Below are positions 11,755-19,585 of a DNA stretch of 64,000 nt, in pieces. Position 1 is the first letter of the stretch. Each line of letters opens with the position of its first letter. Location of the stretch: positions 558,001 to 622,000 of the forward strand of contig NZ_JH719393.1 in assembly GCF_000271845.1 (NCBI RefSeq), read 5' to 3'. Below the pieces are notes generated by a model, which worked only from the letters and a program-made list of their open reading frames with translations, was not told where the DNA came from and ran no database searches. The DNA comes from Rhizobium leguminosarum bv. trifolii WSM2297. GTDB lineage: Bacteria > Pseudomonadota > Alphaproteobacteria > Rhizobiales > Rhizobiaceae. The translations under genes were made by a program, and so were the position numbers.

Positions 11755-11799
11755 AATTACCTTAATCGTGATTACCTTAACTGTGATTACCTTAGTGGC
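11755..11799 (-). repeat. Three tandem 15-bp repeats upstream of the AAA ATPase
   Basis: Units at 11755-11769, 11770-11784 and 11785-11799 share the core ATTACCTTA (TAAGGTAAT on the transcribed strand). They lie 22-66 bp before the ATPase ATG, where promoter and operator elements would be. Spacing is exactly 15 bp, about 1.5 helical turns. Likely an iterated binding site for an autoregulator, possibly the ATPase or the HTH-like protein encoded alongside. Confidence 0.7.
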
Positions 11800-11982
11800 G
11801 ATCCCTTTGTCAAGTTCTGGGCGCTACGGGCTCTCCAAACCTTCTCCAGATTGTCGATTTTTCCTCAGGCAGCAGGGCAAGCCTATTCCCTTTGAGACCC
11901 GGCTGTCGACCTTCGGCAATTAACCATTTAGACCTCCTCTGATCGCCTCTTGCGGAAAGACCGTGTAAGACCTGGGTCAGGT

Positions 11983-12458
11983 TCAGGATGATACGAATAC
12001 AGCTCTGATCTTTCCGCGGTCGTTTTTGTCCGCCGATCCGCTGTGCCTGCCGTCGACTTGGAGCCTGAACATGACCTTCAACGCCATCGCTATTGCCGCC
12101 ATTGCCCTCCGCCCCCACGCTTCGGTGTTGGCTGTTGGACGCCGATCTCGCGCGAGAGCTGGAGCGCGGCCACCGAGATCGGTTCTCCTGCTTCGCGCAG
12201 GACCTCCAAGACGGCTTGGCGCTTGTTTATGCCATTCATGGCCGCCTTTACCTGGGACGACGACGGCTTTGCCTTACGAGGCCGATCACCCCGACCTGAC
12301 CCAGGCTGTGACGATGCCTGGAAGTCTGGCTCATAGCTCAGGATCACGCGCTCCAGCGCTCTCACCAATTCCTGAATGTCGACCCGCTCCCTTTCAAGCT
12401 GCTGCAGCCTGTCAATCAAGGCCGCTCGCTTCTGCTTCAACTCGTACGCTACACTCAT
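11983..12458 (-). pseudogene. Frameshifted coiled-coil/winged-helix hypothetical gene
   Basis: Read from ATG 12458 the protein opens with a basic coiled coil (MSVAYELKQKRAALIDRLQQ, residues 1-20, continuing to about 45). A proline/serine-rich linker follows, then a helix-turn-helix-like segment (KRQAVLEVLREAGEPISVAA). The frame stops at about 12090. Shifting frame near 12110-12125 restores a protein-like stretch (WGRRAMAAIAMALKVMF) that ends at a TGA at 11983-11985. I therefore read it as one gene of about 158 codons with a single frameshift. An in-frame GTG at 12476 is an alternative start. Function unknown; it may have been a DNA-binding partner of the neighbouring ATPase. Confidence 0.5.
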
Positions 12459-12511
12459 TCGAGGCTGCGTTTTCACCGGAACCGGGTAGTCGGGGTGCCG
12501 TTTCAGGTCTC

Positions 12512-12534
12512 GTGGTTTTTGCTACCTAATGCCG
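12512..12534 (-). repeat. Right terminal inverted repeat
   Basis: Reverse complement starts CGGCATTAGGTAGCAAA, paired with 10196-10218. Immediately followed on the plus strand by CGGTTTCG (12535-12542). Confidence 0.75.
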
Positions 12535-12627
12535 CGGTTTCGGCTGCGATGTCCGTCATGTCCTCCACTAGCCCATTGTCTCACTAGCGGAGCACCAGCC
12601 CCAAGGTGCTGACCAAGGCTAGGCGCT

Positions 12628-13494
12628 TCAGGGACCAAACTGCCGTCGAAGCCAGGAGAGGAAATTTCGTTTTCTGGCATCGCCTTCGAAGGGAAGACGG
12701 CTCAACAGGATGTAGCTGTAGCCATTGCCGGAGAATCCCCGCGGCGCCACAAGTTGCCCGCTTCCCACAGCATCGGCTACCAATGGCTCTGGACCGATCG
12801 CAGCACCTAACCCAGCGATTGCAGCCTCGATGCTCAGATAGAAATGTTCGAATACCTGGCTGCCGGGCGGATTTGGATCTGCGATCTCGTTGTCCGAGAC
12901 GAACCGCGTCCACGCATCTCGACGTGTGGCCGAATGGATGCGAGGCAAGGAGAGAATATCGCTGCCTGAAGCCAACAGGCGTGGCGCGCATACGGGGCCG
13001 ACACGTTCTTCTACCACCGTTTCCATAAACAATTCCGGCGACCAGCTAAAGTCGCTTCTCCTGAGCGCCAGATCAATATGGCTCCTCTCGAAGCTCACAG
13101 GGCCACCAGCGGCCAACACATGAACCTCAATGTCCGGATGAAGCGCGTTAAATTGCGGAAGACGCGGGATCAGCCAGCGCTGCGTGAATGTCGGTTCACA
13201 TGAAAGCACCAGAGGCGCCGAGCCACCCCCTTTTATTTGGTCGCAACAATCGCTGATCTGGCGGAACACCTCGCTCATCGTAACAAGCAGGCGCCGCCCC
13301 GCGTCGGTCAGGAAAACGGCCCGGTTTCTTCGTTCAAAGAGGGTCACGCCCAGATCTTCCTCAAGCAAGCGGATTTGTTTGCTGACGGCACTGTGCGTGA
13401 CATACAATTCATCGCCCGCACGTCCGAAATTCAAATGGCGTGCTGCCGATTCAAATGCTCTCAGTGCGGATAAAGAAGGAAATCGTGCGGCCAT
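12628..13494 (-). CDS. LysR-family regulator (GcvA-like)
   Basis: 288-residue LysR-type regulator. The N-terminal helix-turn-helix (residues 5-65) has LSALRAFESAARHLNFGRAG and the recognition helix VTHSAVSKQIRLLEEDLG. A periplasmic-binding-protein-like effector domain follows (about 90-288). The RFPSLSALRAFEAAARH-type start and the WLIPRLPQF-x-x-x-x-P motif place it in the GcvA subgroup. I chose ATG 13494; the longer frame to 13584 has no support. It is divergent from the DUF1537 kinase operon (13603 onward), so it probably regulates that operon and itself, perhaps through the palindrome at 13510-13525. Confidence 0.88.
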   Translation of the reverse strand: MAARFPSLSALRAFESAARHLNFGRAGDELYVTHSAVSKQIRLLEEDLGVTLFERRNRAVFLTDAGRRLLVTMSEVFRQISDCCDQIKGGGSAPLVLSCEPTFTQRWLIPRLPQFNALHPDIEVHVLAAGGPVSFERSHIDLALRRSDFSWSPELFMETVVEERVGPVCAPRLLASGSDILSLPRIHSATRRDAWTRFVSDNEIADPNPPGSQVFEHFYLSIEAAIAGLGAAIGPEPLVADAVGSGQLVAPRGFSGNGYSYILLSRLPFEGDARKRNFLSWLRRQFGP

Positions 13495-13509
13495 ATCTGT
13501 GAGGTAAAG

Positions 13510-13525
13510 TGACAGGTTTCTGTCA
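13510..13525. promoter_or_regulatory. Palindrome TGACAG-N4-CTGTCA in the LysR/kinase intergenic region
   Basis: Perfect 6-bp inverted repeat with a 4-bp spacer, 16 bp upstream of the LysR start and 78 bp upstream of the kinase start. Candidate operator of the LysR protein; it is not a textbook T-N11-A box, so the assignment is tentative. Confidence 0.4.
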
Positions 13526-13602
13526 GAATTGATCGTTTTTTCGGCAAAAGCAATAGCGCTAATATCCTCGTCGTAACATTTCAAACCGACAGGACGGCGA
13601 TT

Positions 13603-14814
13603 TTGAAGGTAGGAATCCTAGCCGATGATTTGACGAGTGCCACGGATGGCGCCGGGCCATTCGTGAGCATGGGGCACAGATGCCTTGTCTTTACCGACTA
13701 CCGGCGATCGACGCCTGAAAACGTCGCGATCATCTCTGTCAACAAGGCAAGTCGCGCCGCATCCGTTGAGGACGCTGTCGATCGGGCGACGCAGGCGGCA
13801 AAAAGCCTGGCCTCCGCAGATATTCTTTACAATACGGTGGATTCCACCATTCGCGGCCACGTTGCGGCCGAAGTAATTGCCGCACTCGGGGCTTCCGGTC
13901 GGGATATTGCCATCCTCGCTCCTGCTTTCCCCGCAGGTGGACGAACCACTGAAGGAGGGCGCCAGCTTCTTCGTGGTGTGCCGTTGGAGGAAACCGAGTT
14001 TGCAAAGGACCCGCTCCACCCCATAACGGACTCGCGTCTTCGCGCTCTGTTTCGGGATATCTCGGAGGCGGAAATCCGTCATCTTGGGCTTGCCGAAGTT
14101 CGAGCATTGAAGTCTGGCGAAGTTGGCGCCGATGACAGGAAAGTGTTGATCGCCGATGCAACAATGCAGGACGACCTGGCCCGACTGGTGAAATCGGCGG
14201 CGGATCCGAAATCCATCCTTTGGTGCGGATCTCCGGGTCTAGCGATCGCGCTGGCGGATCATGTCGGCCACGCCGATGTGACCGCATCACCGACTGCCGC
14301 GGGGTCTCTCAATCTCTTTGTCATCGGTAGCGTCAACCCTCTGAGCCGTGAGCAATGCCTGAGGCTGATGAGCCCCGGCAACGTCCGGCAGATCATCGTC
14401 GACGCCGAGGAGGCGTCTCGCTCTCCCGTTCTCGCGGCAGAAAGCGCCGTTGCGCAATATAACCAATCCGGATCCAGCGGAGATGTTATTCTGACCACGT
14501 CTGACGGAGGCACGTCTGCCGATCCTCGGTGCATCGCAATCGCACTTGGCCAGGCTGTCCGCGCGGTTATGGAGCGTTGCCCGGTAACCGGACTTTTCCT
14601 GACTGGTGGGGACACCGCCGAATCCGTCTTGACCGAACTTGGGATCGGTTCTGTGGATCTTCTCGGCGAGATCGAGCCCGGGATTCCGGTCGGCCGCACG
14701 ACGGGATCGTACCCCCTTCACATCATCACAAAGGCGGGCGGCTTTGGCTCGTCCAATATCCTTCTGAGATCAGCCGATCTGCTTCGGGGCCTCTGGCTAG
14801 GAGATAAGAAATGA
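13603..14814 (+). CDS. Four-carbon acid sugar kinase (DUF1537; D-threonate/D-erythronate kinase type)
   Basis: 403-residue DUF1537 kinase. This family phosphorylates four-carbon acid sugars (D-threonate, D-erythronate, 3-oxo-tetronate) at O4. The N-terminal substrate domain starts with the diagnostic GILADDLTSATDGAGPF and has YNTVDSTIRGH near residue 80. The C-terminal nucleotide domain carries LTTSDGG and FLTGGDTAESVL (about 330-341). The start is TTG 13603, since the protein must begin MKVGILADDLT; AGGA lies 9 bp upstream. The 4-bp ATGA overlap with pdxA2 points to translational coupling. Kinase plus PdxA2 is the known pair for D-threonate catabolism (D-threonate 4-phosphate to DHAP + CO2). 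Confidence 0.9.
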   Translation: MKVGILADDLTSATDGAGPFVSMGHRCLVFTDYRRSTPENVAIISVNKASRAASVEDAVDRATQAAKSLASADILYNTVDSTIRGHVAAEVIAALGASGRDIAILAPAFPAGGRTTEGGRQLLRGVPLEETEFAKDPLHPITDSRLRALFRDISEAEIRHLGLAEVRALKSGEVGADDRKVLIADATMQDDLARLVKSAADPKSILWCGSPGLAIALADHVGHADVTASPTAAGSLNLFVIGSVNPLSREQCLRLMSPGNVRQIIVDAEEASRSPVLAAESAVAQYNQSGSSGDVILTTSDGGTSADPRCIAIALGQAVRAVMERCPVTGLFLTGGDTAESVLTELGIGSVDLLGEIEPGIPVGRTTGSYPLHIITKAGGFGSSNILLRSADLLRGLWLGDKK

Positions 14815-15785
14815 AGAAGCCTGTTGGAATAACGATGGGCGATCCCTGTGGGATCGGTCCGGAAATCATCGCACGCGTTTTCGCGGACGGACTGCCGGAG
14901 CAAGCGGTGGTGATCGGTGACGCCAAGGTGATGGAACGCACCGTCCGTGCCCTCGGTCTTCCTCTCCAGGTGCAGCCCATCGCGTCGGTCGATGACGCGG
15001 TCCCAGACGCGAAACTCATAGCCGTTCTCAACGTCTCGGATCTGCCGGACGATTTGCCGATCGGTCGGGTGGACGCTCGCGCCGGGCGCGCCAGCTACAA
15101 TTATGTCGTGAGAGCGATCGACGAAGCGCTGGCAGGCAACATCGGAGCAATCGTTACCGCCCCGATCAACAAGGAAGCGATGAAAAAGGGCGGGCTCAAT
15201 TATCCCGGCCACACTGAAATTCTTGCAGAACGGTCGGGAACCGACAAGTTCGCGATGATGCTGGCAAACGACGAGCTGCGTGTGATCCTGGTCACGATCC
15301 ACGTCTCGTTGCGCGACGCGATCGACCTCGTGACGCAGGATTCCGTGCTCAGAACGATCGAATTGGCGCACCGGGCGGGCAAAGCTTATGGCATTGCTTC
15401 GCCCCGCATTGCCGTCGCCGGCCTCAATCCCCATGCCGGTGAAAACGGCATGTTCGGACGCGAAGATCTCGACATTATCGCGCCGGCGATCGGCCGAGCT
15501 CAGGAGCATGGAATAAACGCTTCGGGCCCCTGGCCCGGAGATACGATTTTCATGCGGGCCCGCAAGGGTGAGTTCGATATTGTCGTCGCGCAGTATCACG
15601 ACCAGGGCCTCATTCCGGTCAAGTATCTCGGCATCGACAACGGCGTCAACGTCACCATCGGCTTGCCCTTCATCCGTACCAGCGTCGATCACGGAACCGC
15701 ATTCGACATCGCGGGCCACGGTACGGCCGACCATTCCTCTCTTCGCTACGCATTCGATCAGGCACTGCGTCTCAACGCAATCTAG
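14811..15785 (+). CDS. pdxA2: PdxA2-type 4-phosphothreonate/4-phosphoerythronate dehydrogenase
   Basis: 324-residue PdxA-family enzyme: NAD-dependent, metal-assisted oxidative decarboxylation. The start MKKPVGITMGDPCGIGPEI is diagnostic, as are the TAPINKEAMK block and the metal ligands in GHTEIL, QYHDQGL and TSVDHGTAFDIAG. In this setting, next to a DUF1537 kinase, it most likely acts on D-threonate or D-erythronate 4-phosphate and yields dihydroxyacetone phosphate, rather than making vitamin B6. It overlaps the kinase by 4 bp and is followed 11 bp later by the TIM-barrel gene. Confidence 0.9.
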   Translation: MKKPVGITMGDPCGIGPEIIARVFADGLPEQAVVIGDAKVMERTVRALGLPLQVQPIASVDDAVPDAKLIAVLNVSDLPDDLPIGRVDARAGRASYNYVVRAIDEALAGNIGAIVTAPINKEAMKKGGLNYPGHTEILAERSGTDKFAMMLANDELRVILVTIHVSLRDAIDLVTQDSVLRTIELAHRAGKAYGIASPRIAVAGLNPHAGENGMFGREDLDIIAPAIGRAQEHGINASGPWPGDTIFMRARKGEFDIVVAQYHDQGLIPVKYLGIDNGVNVTIGLPFIRTSVDHGTAFDIAGHGTADHSSLRYAFDQALRLNAI

Positions 15786-15796
15786 GAGCGCTTTCG

Positions 15797-16525
15797 ATGC
15801 CCCAGACTTCTCCGGACTTCATATTCATGCTGACTAACCAGGACCGCACCGTGGCCGATGCGGCTGAGCGCCTCAAGGACGTGCTTGCCGCCGGCATCTG
15901 TCATGTGGGGTTCAAGGATATTGGCCTGCCCTTCGATAAACTATTGAGCCTTGCTTCAGCAATCAAGACGGCGGGTGCCACGCTTTACCTCGAAGTAGTC
16001 AGCCTCGATGAGGAGAGCGAGCGACGATCCGCGCAGGCCGCGGTCGACCTTGGCGTTGACATCTTGATGGGTGGAACCCGACCGCACGTCGTTTTGCCGC
16101 TTATAGAAAACAGGAACATCGGCTACTACCCCTTCCCCGGCAAGATCGTCGGTCATCCAAGCAAGCTCGAAGGAACGATCGAGACGATCGTGGAGAGTGC
16201 CCGTCAATTGACGGCGATCGACGGCGTGAGCGGTCTTGATCTGCTTGCTTATCGCTTCGATGGCGATGTTGAAGAGTTGATGACGCGCGTGTGCGGGTCC
16301 GTTGACAAGCCTGTGGTGGTTGCCGGATCGATCGACAGCGTTCAAAGGATGGCGGCCGTCGTGCGATCCGGCGCGGCAGGGTTTACCATCGGAACAGCAG
16401 CTTTCAACGGCGCGTTTTCCGGCAGTTCCGATTTGCGATTGGAGATCGAGAAGGAGATCGACGTGCTCGAGCGGATTCAGGCTGATGTGGGTGATATTGC
16501 GCTGTCAGCATTAAGCTCAAACTGA
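15797..16525 (+). CDS. TIM-barrel protein of unknown activity in the threonate operon
   Basis: 242 residues. A regular beta/alpha pattern and a C-terminal phosphate-binding motif pair (VVVAGSID near 171-178 and GFTIGTAAF near 194-202) indicate a (beta/alpha)8 barrel that binds a phosphorylated ligand, as in HisA/TrpF-like enzymes. An HVGFKDIG block near 36-43 gives a candidate acidic/lysine active site. I do not recognise a characterised family. Its position directly after pdxA2 suggests it acts on the same phosphorylated C4/C3 intermediates. Start ATG 15797, preceded by AGGAG-like TAGGAGCG. Confidence 0.6.
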   Translation: MPQTSPDFIFMLTNQDRTVADAAERLKDVLAAGICHVGFKDIGLPFDKLLSLASAIKTAGATLYLEVVSLDEESERRSAQAAVDLGVDILMGGTRPHVVLPLIENRNIGYYPFPGKIVGHPSKLEGTIETIVESARQLTAIDGVSGLDLLAYRFDGDVEELMTRVCGSVDKPVVVAGSIDSVQRMAAVVRSGAAGFTIGTAAFNGAFSGSSDLRLEIEKEIDVLERIQADVGDIALSALSSN

Positions 16526-16602
16526 ATCTAACCTTCACCGGACATTAATTGCTAACTTTACGATTTAGAGACAAGGTGAATTTCGAATTGGAGACCAGAC
16601 AG

Positions 16603-17781
16603 ATGGATCTAACGACGTTCAACCCCTCCACTCGCTTGGCAGCAACGACCACTCTTGCGACGCTGGAAACGCCCTGTCTCGTTTTGGACGCCGACCGGAT
16701 GGACCGGAATATCACGCGGCTCAGGAAACGGCTGGATGGCCTGGGCGTGTCGCTACGACCGCATCTGAAGACCGCGAAGTCGATTGACGCGGCGCGGCGG
16801 GTCATGAGTGCCCCCGAGGGGCCGGCGACGGTCTCTACGCTGAAGGAAGCCGAGCAGTTTGCGGCCAATGGTGTTCGCGACATGATCTATGCGGTCGGCA
16901 TCGCCCCGGCAAAGCTCGCACGTGTCGTCGAACTGCGCGCCATGGGCATCGATCTCGTGGTGGTACTGGATACCGTCGAGCAGGCGCAGGCGGTTGCCGA
17001 GGCATCCCGAAACGCCGCAATGCGGATCCCAGCCTTGATCGAGATCGATTGCGATGGCCACCGTTCGGGTGTTGTGCCTGCTAATCACACGGAGTTGCTG
17101 GAGATCGGCCAGATCTTGGCGGCCGGTGCCGAGCTGCGTGGTGTTTTGACCCATGCCGGCGACAGCTACAAGGGTGGGGGCGTCGAGGCGCAGCAGCGCT
17201 ATGCGGAAGCGGAGCGATTGGCCGTTGTGGAAGCTGCGCAGCTTCTTCGCAGTGCGAGCCTGGCGTGCCCAGTCGTCAGCGTCGGTTCGACGCCAACGGC
17301 CCATCATGCGAAGGATCTAACGGGGGTGACCGAAGTCCGCGCCGGCGTGTTCGTGTTCTTCGATCTGGTGATGGCAGGGATCGGAATTTGCCAGGTCGAC
17401 GACATCGCCCTCAGCGTGCTCGCGACAGTTATCGGACACCAGCGCGAGAAGGGCTGGATCATAACCGATGGCGGGTGGATGTCGCTGTCGCGGGACCGTG
17501 GCACCAGCAAGCAAACCGTCGATCAGGGCTATGGGCTCGTCTGTGACATCGACGGCAATGCCTATCGTGACATCATCGTTGCCGATGCGAACCAGGAGCA
17601 TGGAATTATCGCCGTGAGGCCCGGGTCGGACGCGCGCCTGCCTGATCTGGCGGTCGGAGACCGGGTGCGGATCCTGCCAAACCATGCATGTGCGACCGCT
17701 GCTCAGCACGAAGCCTATCATGTGGTCCGCGGTCGCTCGCATGCCGTCGAGGCTCGCTGGCAACGCTTCGGAGGCTGGTGA
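16603..17781 (+). CDS. DSD1-type PLP enzyme (D-serine dehydratase / D-threonine aldolase / beta-hydroxyaspartate aldolase-like)
   Basis: 392-residue fold-type III PLP enzyme with an alanine-racemase-like N-terminal barrel. The Schiff-base lysine is K56 in RPHLKTAKS, and the C-terminal metal pair is H361/C363 in NHACA, as in eukaryotic-type D-serine dehydratase and D-threonine aldolase. It therefore eliminates water from, or cleaves, a D-3-hydroxy amino acid. The beta-hydroxyaspartate aldolase BhcC belongs to the same family. I chose ATG 16603 (MDLTTF), preceded by GGAG; the frame extends to 16549. A 1-bp TGATG overlap couples it to ridA, which fits an enamine-releasing dehydratase. Confidence 0.82.
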   Translation: MDLTTFNPSTRLAATTTLATLETPCLVLDADRMDRNITRLRKRLDGLGVSLRPHLKTAKSIDAARRVMSAPEGPATVSTLKEAEQFAANGVRDMIYAVGIAPAKLARVVELRAMGIDLVVVLDTVEQAQAVAEASRNAAMRIPALIEIDCDGHRSGVVPANHTELLEIGQILAAGAELRGVLTHAGDSYKGGGVEAQQRYAEAERLAVVEAAQLLRSASLACPVVSVGSTPTAHHAKDLTGVTEVRAGVFVFFDLVMAGIGICQVDDIALSVLATVIGHQREKGWIITDGGWMSLSRDRGTSKQTVDQGYGLVCDIDGNAYRDIIVADANQEHGIIAVRPGSDARLPDLAVGDRVRILPNHACATAAQHEAYHVVRGRSHAVEARWQRFGGW

Positions 17782-18206
17782 TGTCCAACTTCATAACCGT
17801 AAATACCAGTCGCGCGCCCAGCCCTGCAGGTCACTATGTGCAGGCAAAGCTGGCGGGTCAGCATCTCTATATTTCCGGGCAGCTCCCTATCCGGCCGGCT
17901 GGTGAGCCGCTTGCTGACGACAGTTTCGAGTCGCAGGCGGGCCAGGCCATCGACAACATGCTGGCGGTTCTGAAAGCCGCAGGCGGAACCCCAGCCGATC
18001 TCGTCAGGGTAACGGCCTATATCGTCGGCGTGAGCAATTGGCCCCGCTTCAACCAAGTCTATGCAGGACGGCTAGGGGATGCGCGTCCGGCGCGAACCGT
18101 CGTTCCGGTGCCCGAACTCCACTACGGTTATCTCGTTGAAGTCGACGCGATCGCCGTACTCGAAAAAAATCCTTCGGCCCAACGGGCGGAAAACAATTCC
18201 GACTAA
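17781..18206 (+). CDS. ridA: RidA-family enamine/imine deaminase
   Basis: 141-residue RidA (YjgF/YER057c/UK114) trimeric cytoplasmic enzyme that hydrolyses reactive 2-aminoacrylate-type enamines to 2-oxo acids and ammonia. The substrate-binding arginine is at R105 in PARTVVPV, the canonical position. YISGQLP near residues 30-36 and the VEVDAIAV C-terminal strand fit the family. It overlaps the upstream PLP enzyme by one base, so it probably detoxifies that enzyme's product or the imine from the downstream FAD oxidoreductase. Confidence 0.9.
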   Translation: MSNFITVNTSRAPSPAGHYVQAKLAGQHLYISGQLPIRPAGEPLADDSFESQAGQAIDNMLAVLKAAGGTPADLVRVTAYIVGVSNWPRFNQVYAGRLGDARPARTVVPVPELHYGYLVEVDAIAVLEKNPSAQRAENNSD

Positions 18207-18225
18207 TCAATTCAGGTCAGGCTCG

Positions 18226-19548
18226 ATGTCACCACTCCTCAAGCCCATACAGAGCGATCAAGAGCTTCCCGCTAAGGCGGACGTCGTCGTCATCGGCGGC
18301 GGCATTGTCGGCGCGTCGGCGGCGTTTTCACTCGCAGAGCGGGGGCTCTCCGTTGCTTTGGTGGAAAAGGGCTATGTCGGCGGTGAGCAGTCCAGCCGAA
18401 ACTGGGGTTGGTGCCGCCGACAGAACCGGGATGCGCGCGAGCTGCCGCTCTCGGGAATCTCCATGCAGCTGTGGGACCAGATCGCCGCCAAAATCGACGA
18501 CGACGTCGGCTTCCGCCGATGCGGTCTGTTCTATGCGACAGATAATCCCCAGCAGCTGGCGGAATGGGAGCAATGGCTTGATGTTGCCCGGCAATTCAAC
18601 GTCAATACGAAGATGTTAAGCGCCCGGGAAGCGCATGACAAAATCCCGGCGCACGGCCGCCGGTGGCTGGGCGGGGTCCATTCGATCGATGATGGCAAAG
18701 GCGAGCCGGCCATTGCCGCGCCAACAATCGCGAACGGCGCCCGCAAATTCGGAGCAACGATCCACCAGGAATGTGCCGCACGAGGCCTTGATATCGTCAA
18801 CGGTGCGGTTGCCGGGGTGATCACGGAAAAAGGGATTATCAGGTCGCAGGCCGTTCTGAACGCCGGCGGTGCGTGGACATCCTTGTTCTGCCGCCAGTAC
18901 GGCGTTCAATTCCCGCAGGCAAGCGTGCGCCAGACCGCAATTCGTACGCGACCCACGACCAATCTCGGCGAAGCGATCTATACGCCGGAGTGCTCGCTGA
19001 CCCGAAGGTTGGATGGCAGTTACACGCTTGCCGTCAGCGGCAGAGCGACGCTGGATATAACGCCACAAGGCGTCCGCTACGCGCGCTGGTTCATGCCGAT
19101 GTTTCTGAAGCGACTGAAAGCGGTCCAGATCGGCATGGGCAGATCCATGTTCCATGGACCGGAAGCGCTGGCCAGGTGGAACAAGGATGCGCTTTCGCCT
19201 TTCGAGCGGATCCGTGTTCTCGACCCAAGACCGAGCCGCCGGACGATCGCGGCTATTCTAAAGGGCGTCACCGAGCAGTTCCCGGCGCTTAAGGGCATCG
19301 AGATCGCCGATAGTTGGGGCGCTTATGTAGATTGCACACCGGACGCGGTACCGGTCATTTCGGCGTGCGATCATGTGAAAGGCCTCTATTTGGCCGCTGG
19401 CGGCTCCGGCCATGGCTTCGGCATCGGCCCTGGCATCGGTCGCCTAGCCGCTGACCTGGTTGCTAACGATAAGCCTTGCGTTGATCCCACGCCCTTCCGC
19501 CTGTCGCGCTTCTTTGACGGCTCCAGAGTCGAGGTAGGCGCGCTCTGA
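18226..19548 (+). CDS. FAD-dependent amino acid oxidoreductase (DAO family), paralogue of 2433-3767
   Basis: 440-residue DAO-family flavoprotein. GGGIVG is at residues 24-29, the SSRNWGWCRRQNRD block follows, and the C-terminal GGSGHGFGIGPGIGRLA completes the FAD site. It aligns along its whole length with the oxidoreductase at 2433-3767, so the two are paralogues serving different operons. Start ATG 18226 (MSPLLKP); the longer frame to 18079 overlaps ridA and is not credible. Last gene of the LysR-linked operon and convergent with the amine oxidase at 19586. Likely substrate: a D-amino or N-substituted amino acid, product an imine that RidA could hydrolyse. Confidence 0.84.
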   Translation: MSPLLKPIQSDQELPAKADVVVIGGGIVGASAAFSLAERGLSVALVEKGYVGGEQSSRNWGWCRRQNRDARELPLSGISMQLWDQIAAKIDDDVGFRRCGLFYATDNPQQLAEWEQWLDVARQFNVNTKMLSAREAHDKIPAHGRRWLGGVHSIDDGKGEPAIAAPTIANGARKFGATIHQECAARGLDIVNGAVAGVITEKGIIRSQAVLNAGGAWTSLFCRQYGVQFPQASVRQTAIRTRPTTNLGEAIYTPECSLTRRLDGSYTLAVSGRATLDITPQGVRYARWFMPMFLKRLKAVQIGMGRSMFHGPEALARWNKDALSPFERIRVLDPRPSRRTIAAILKGVTEQFPALKGIEIADSWGAYVDCTPDAVPVISACDHVKGLYLAAGGSGHGFGIGPGIGRLAADLVANDKPCVDPTPFRLSRFFDGSRVEVGAL

Positions 19549-19585
19549 TCGTGCTGGAAGGCCCGGTATTTCCGACAAGAAGTTC

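Larger units (their letters stand above)
10196..12534. mobile_element. Inverted-repeat-bounded element without transposase
   Basis: The ends are 23-bp inverted repeats with one mismatch, beginning CGGCATTAGGTAGCAAA (10196-10218 on plus; 12534-12512 on minus). Each end directly abuts the 8-bp direct repeat CGGTTTCG (10188-10195 and 12535-12542), as expected for a target-site duplication. The 2.34-kb interior holds an archaeal-type AAA ATPase, a 15-bp tandem repeat and a frameshifted gene, but no recognisable transposase. It separates gntR from the LysR gene. Most simply a non-autonomous transposable element mobilised in trans. Confidence 0.68.

Noticed and set aside
11755..11799. CRISPR-like array
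   Set aside because: The repeats are 15 bp, directly abutting, with no spacers or cas genes.
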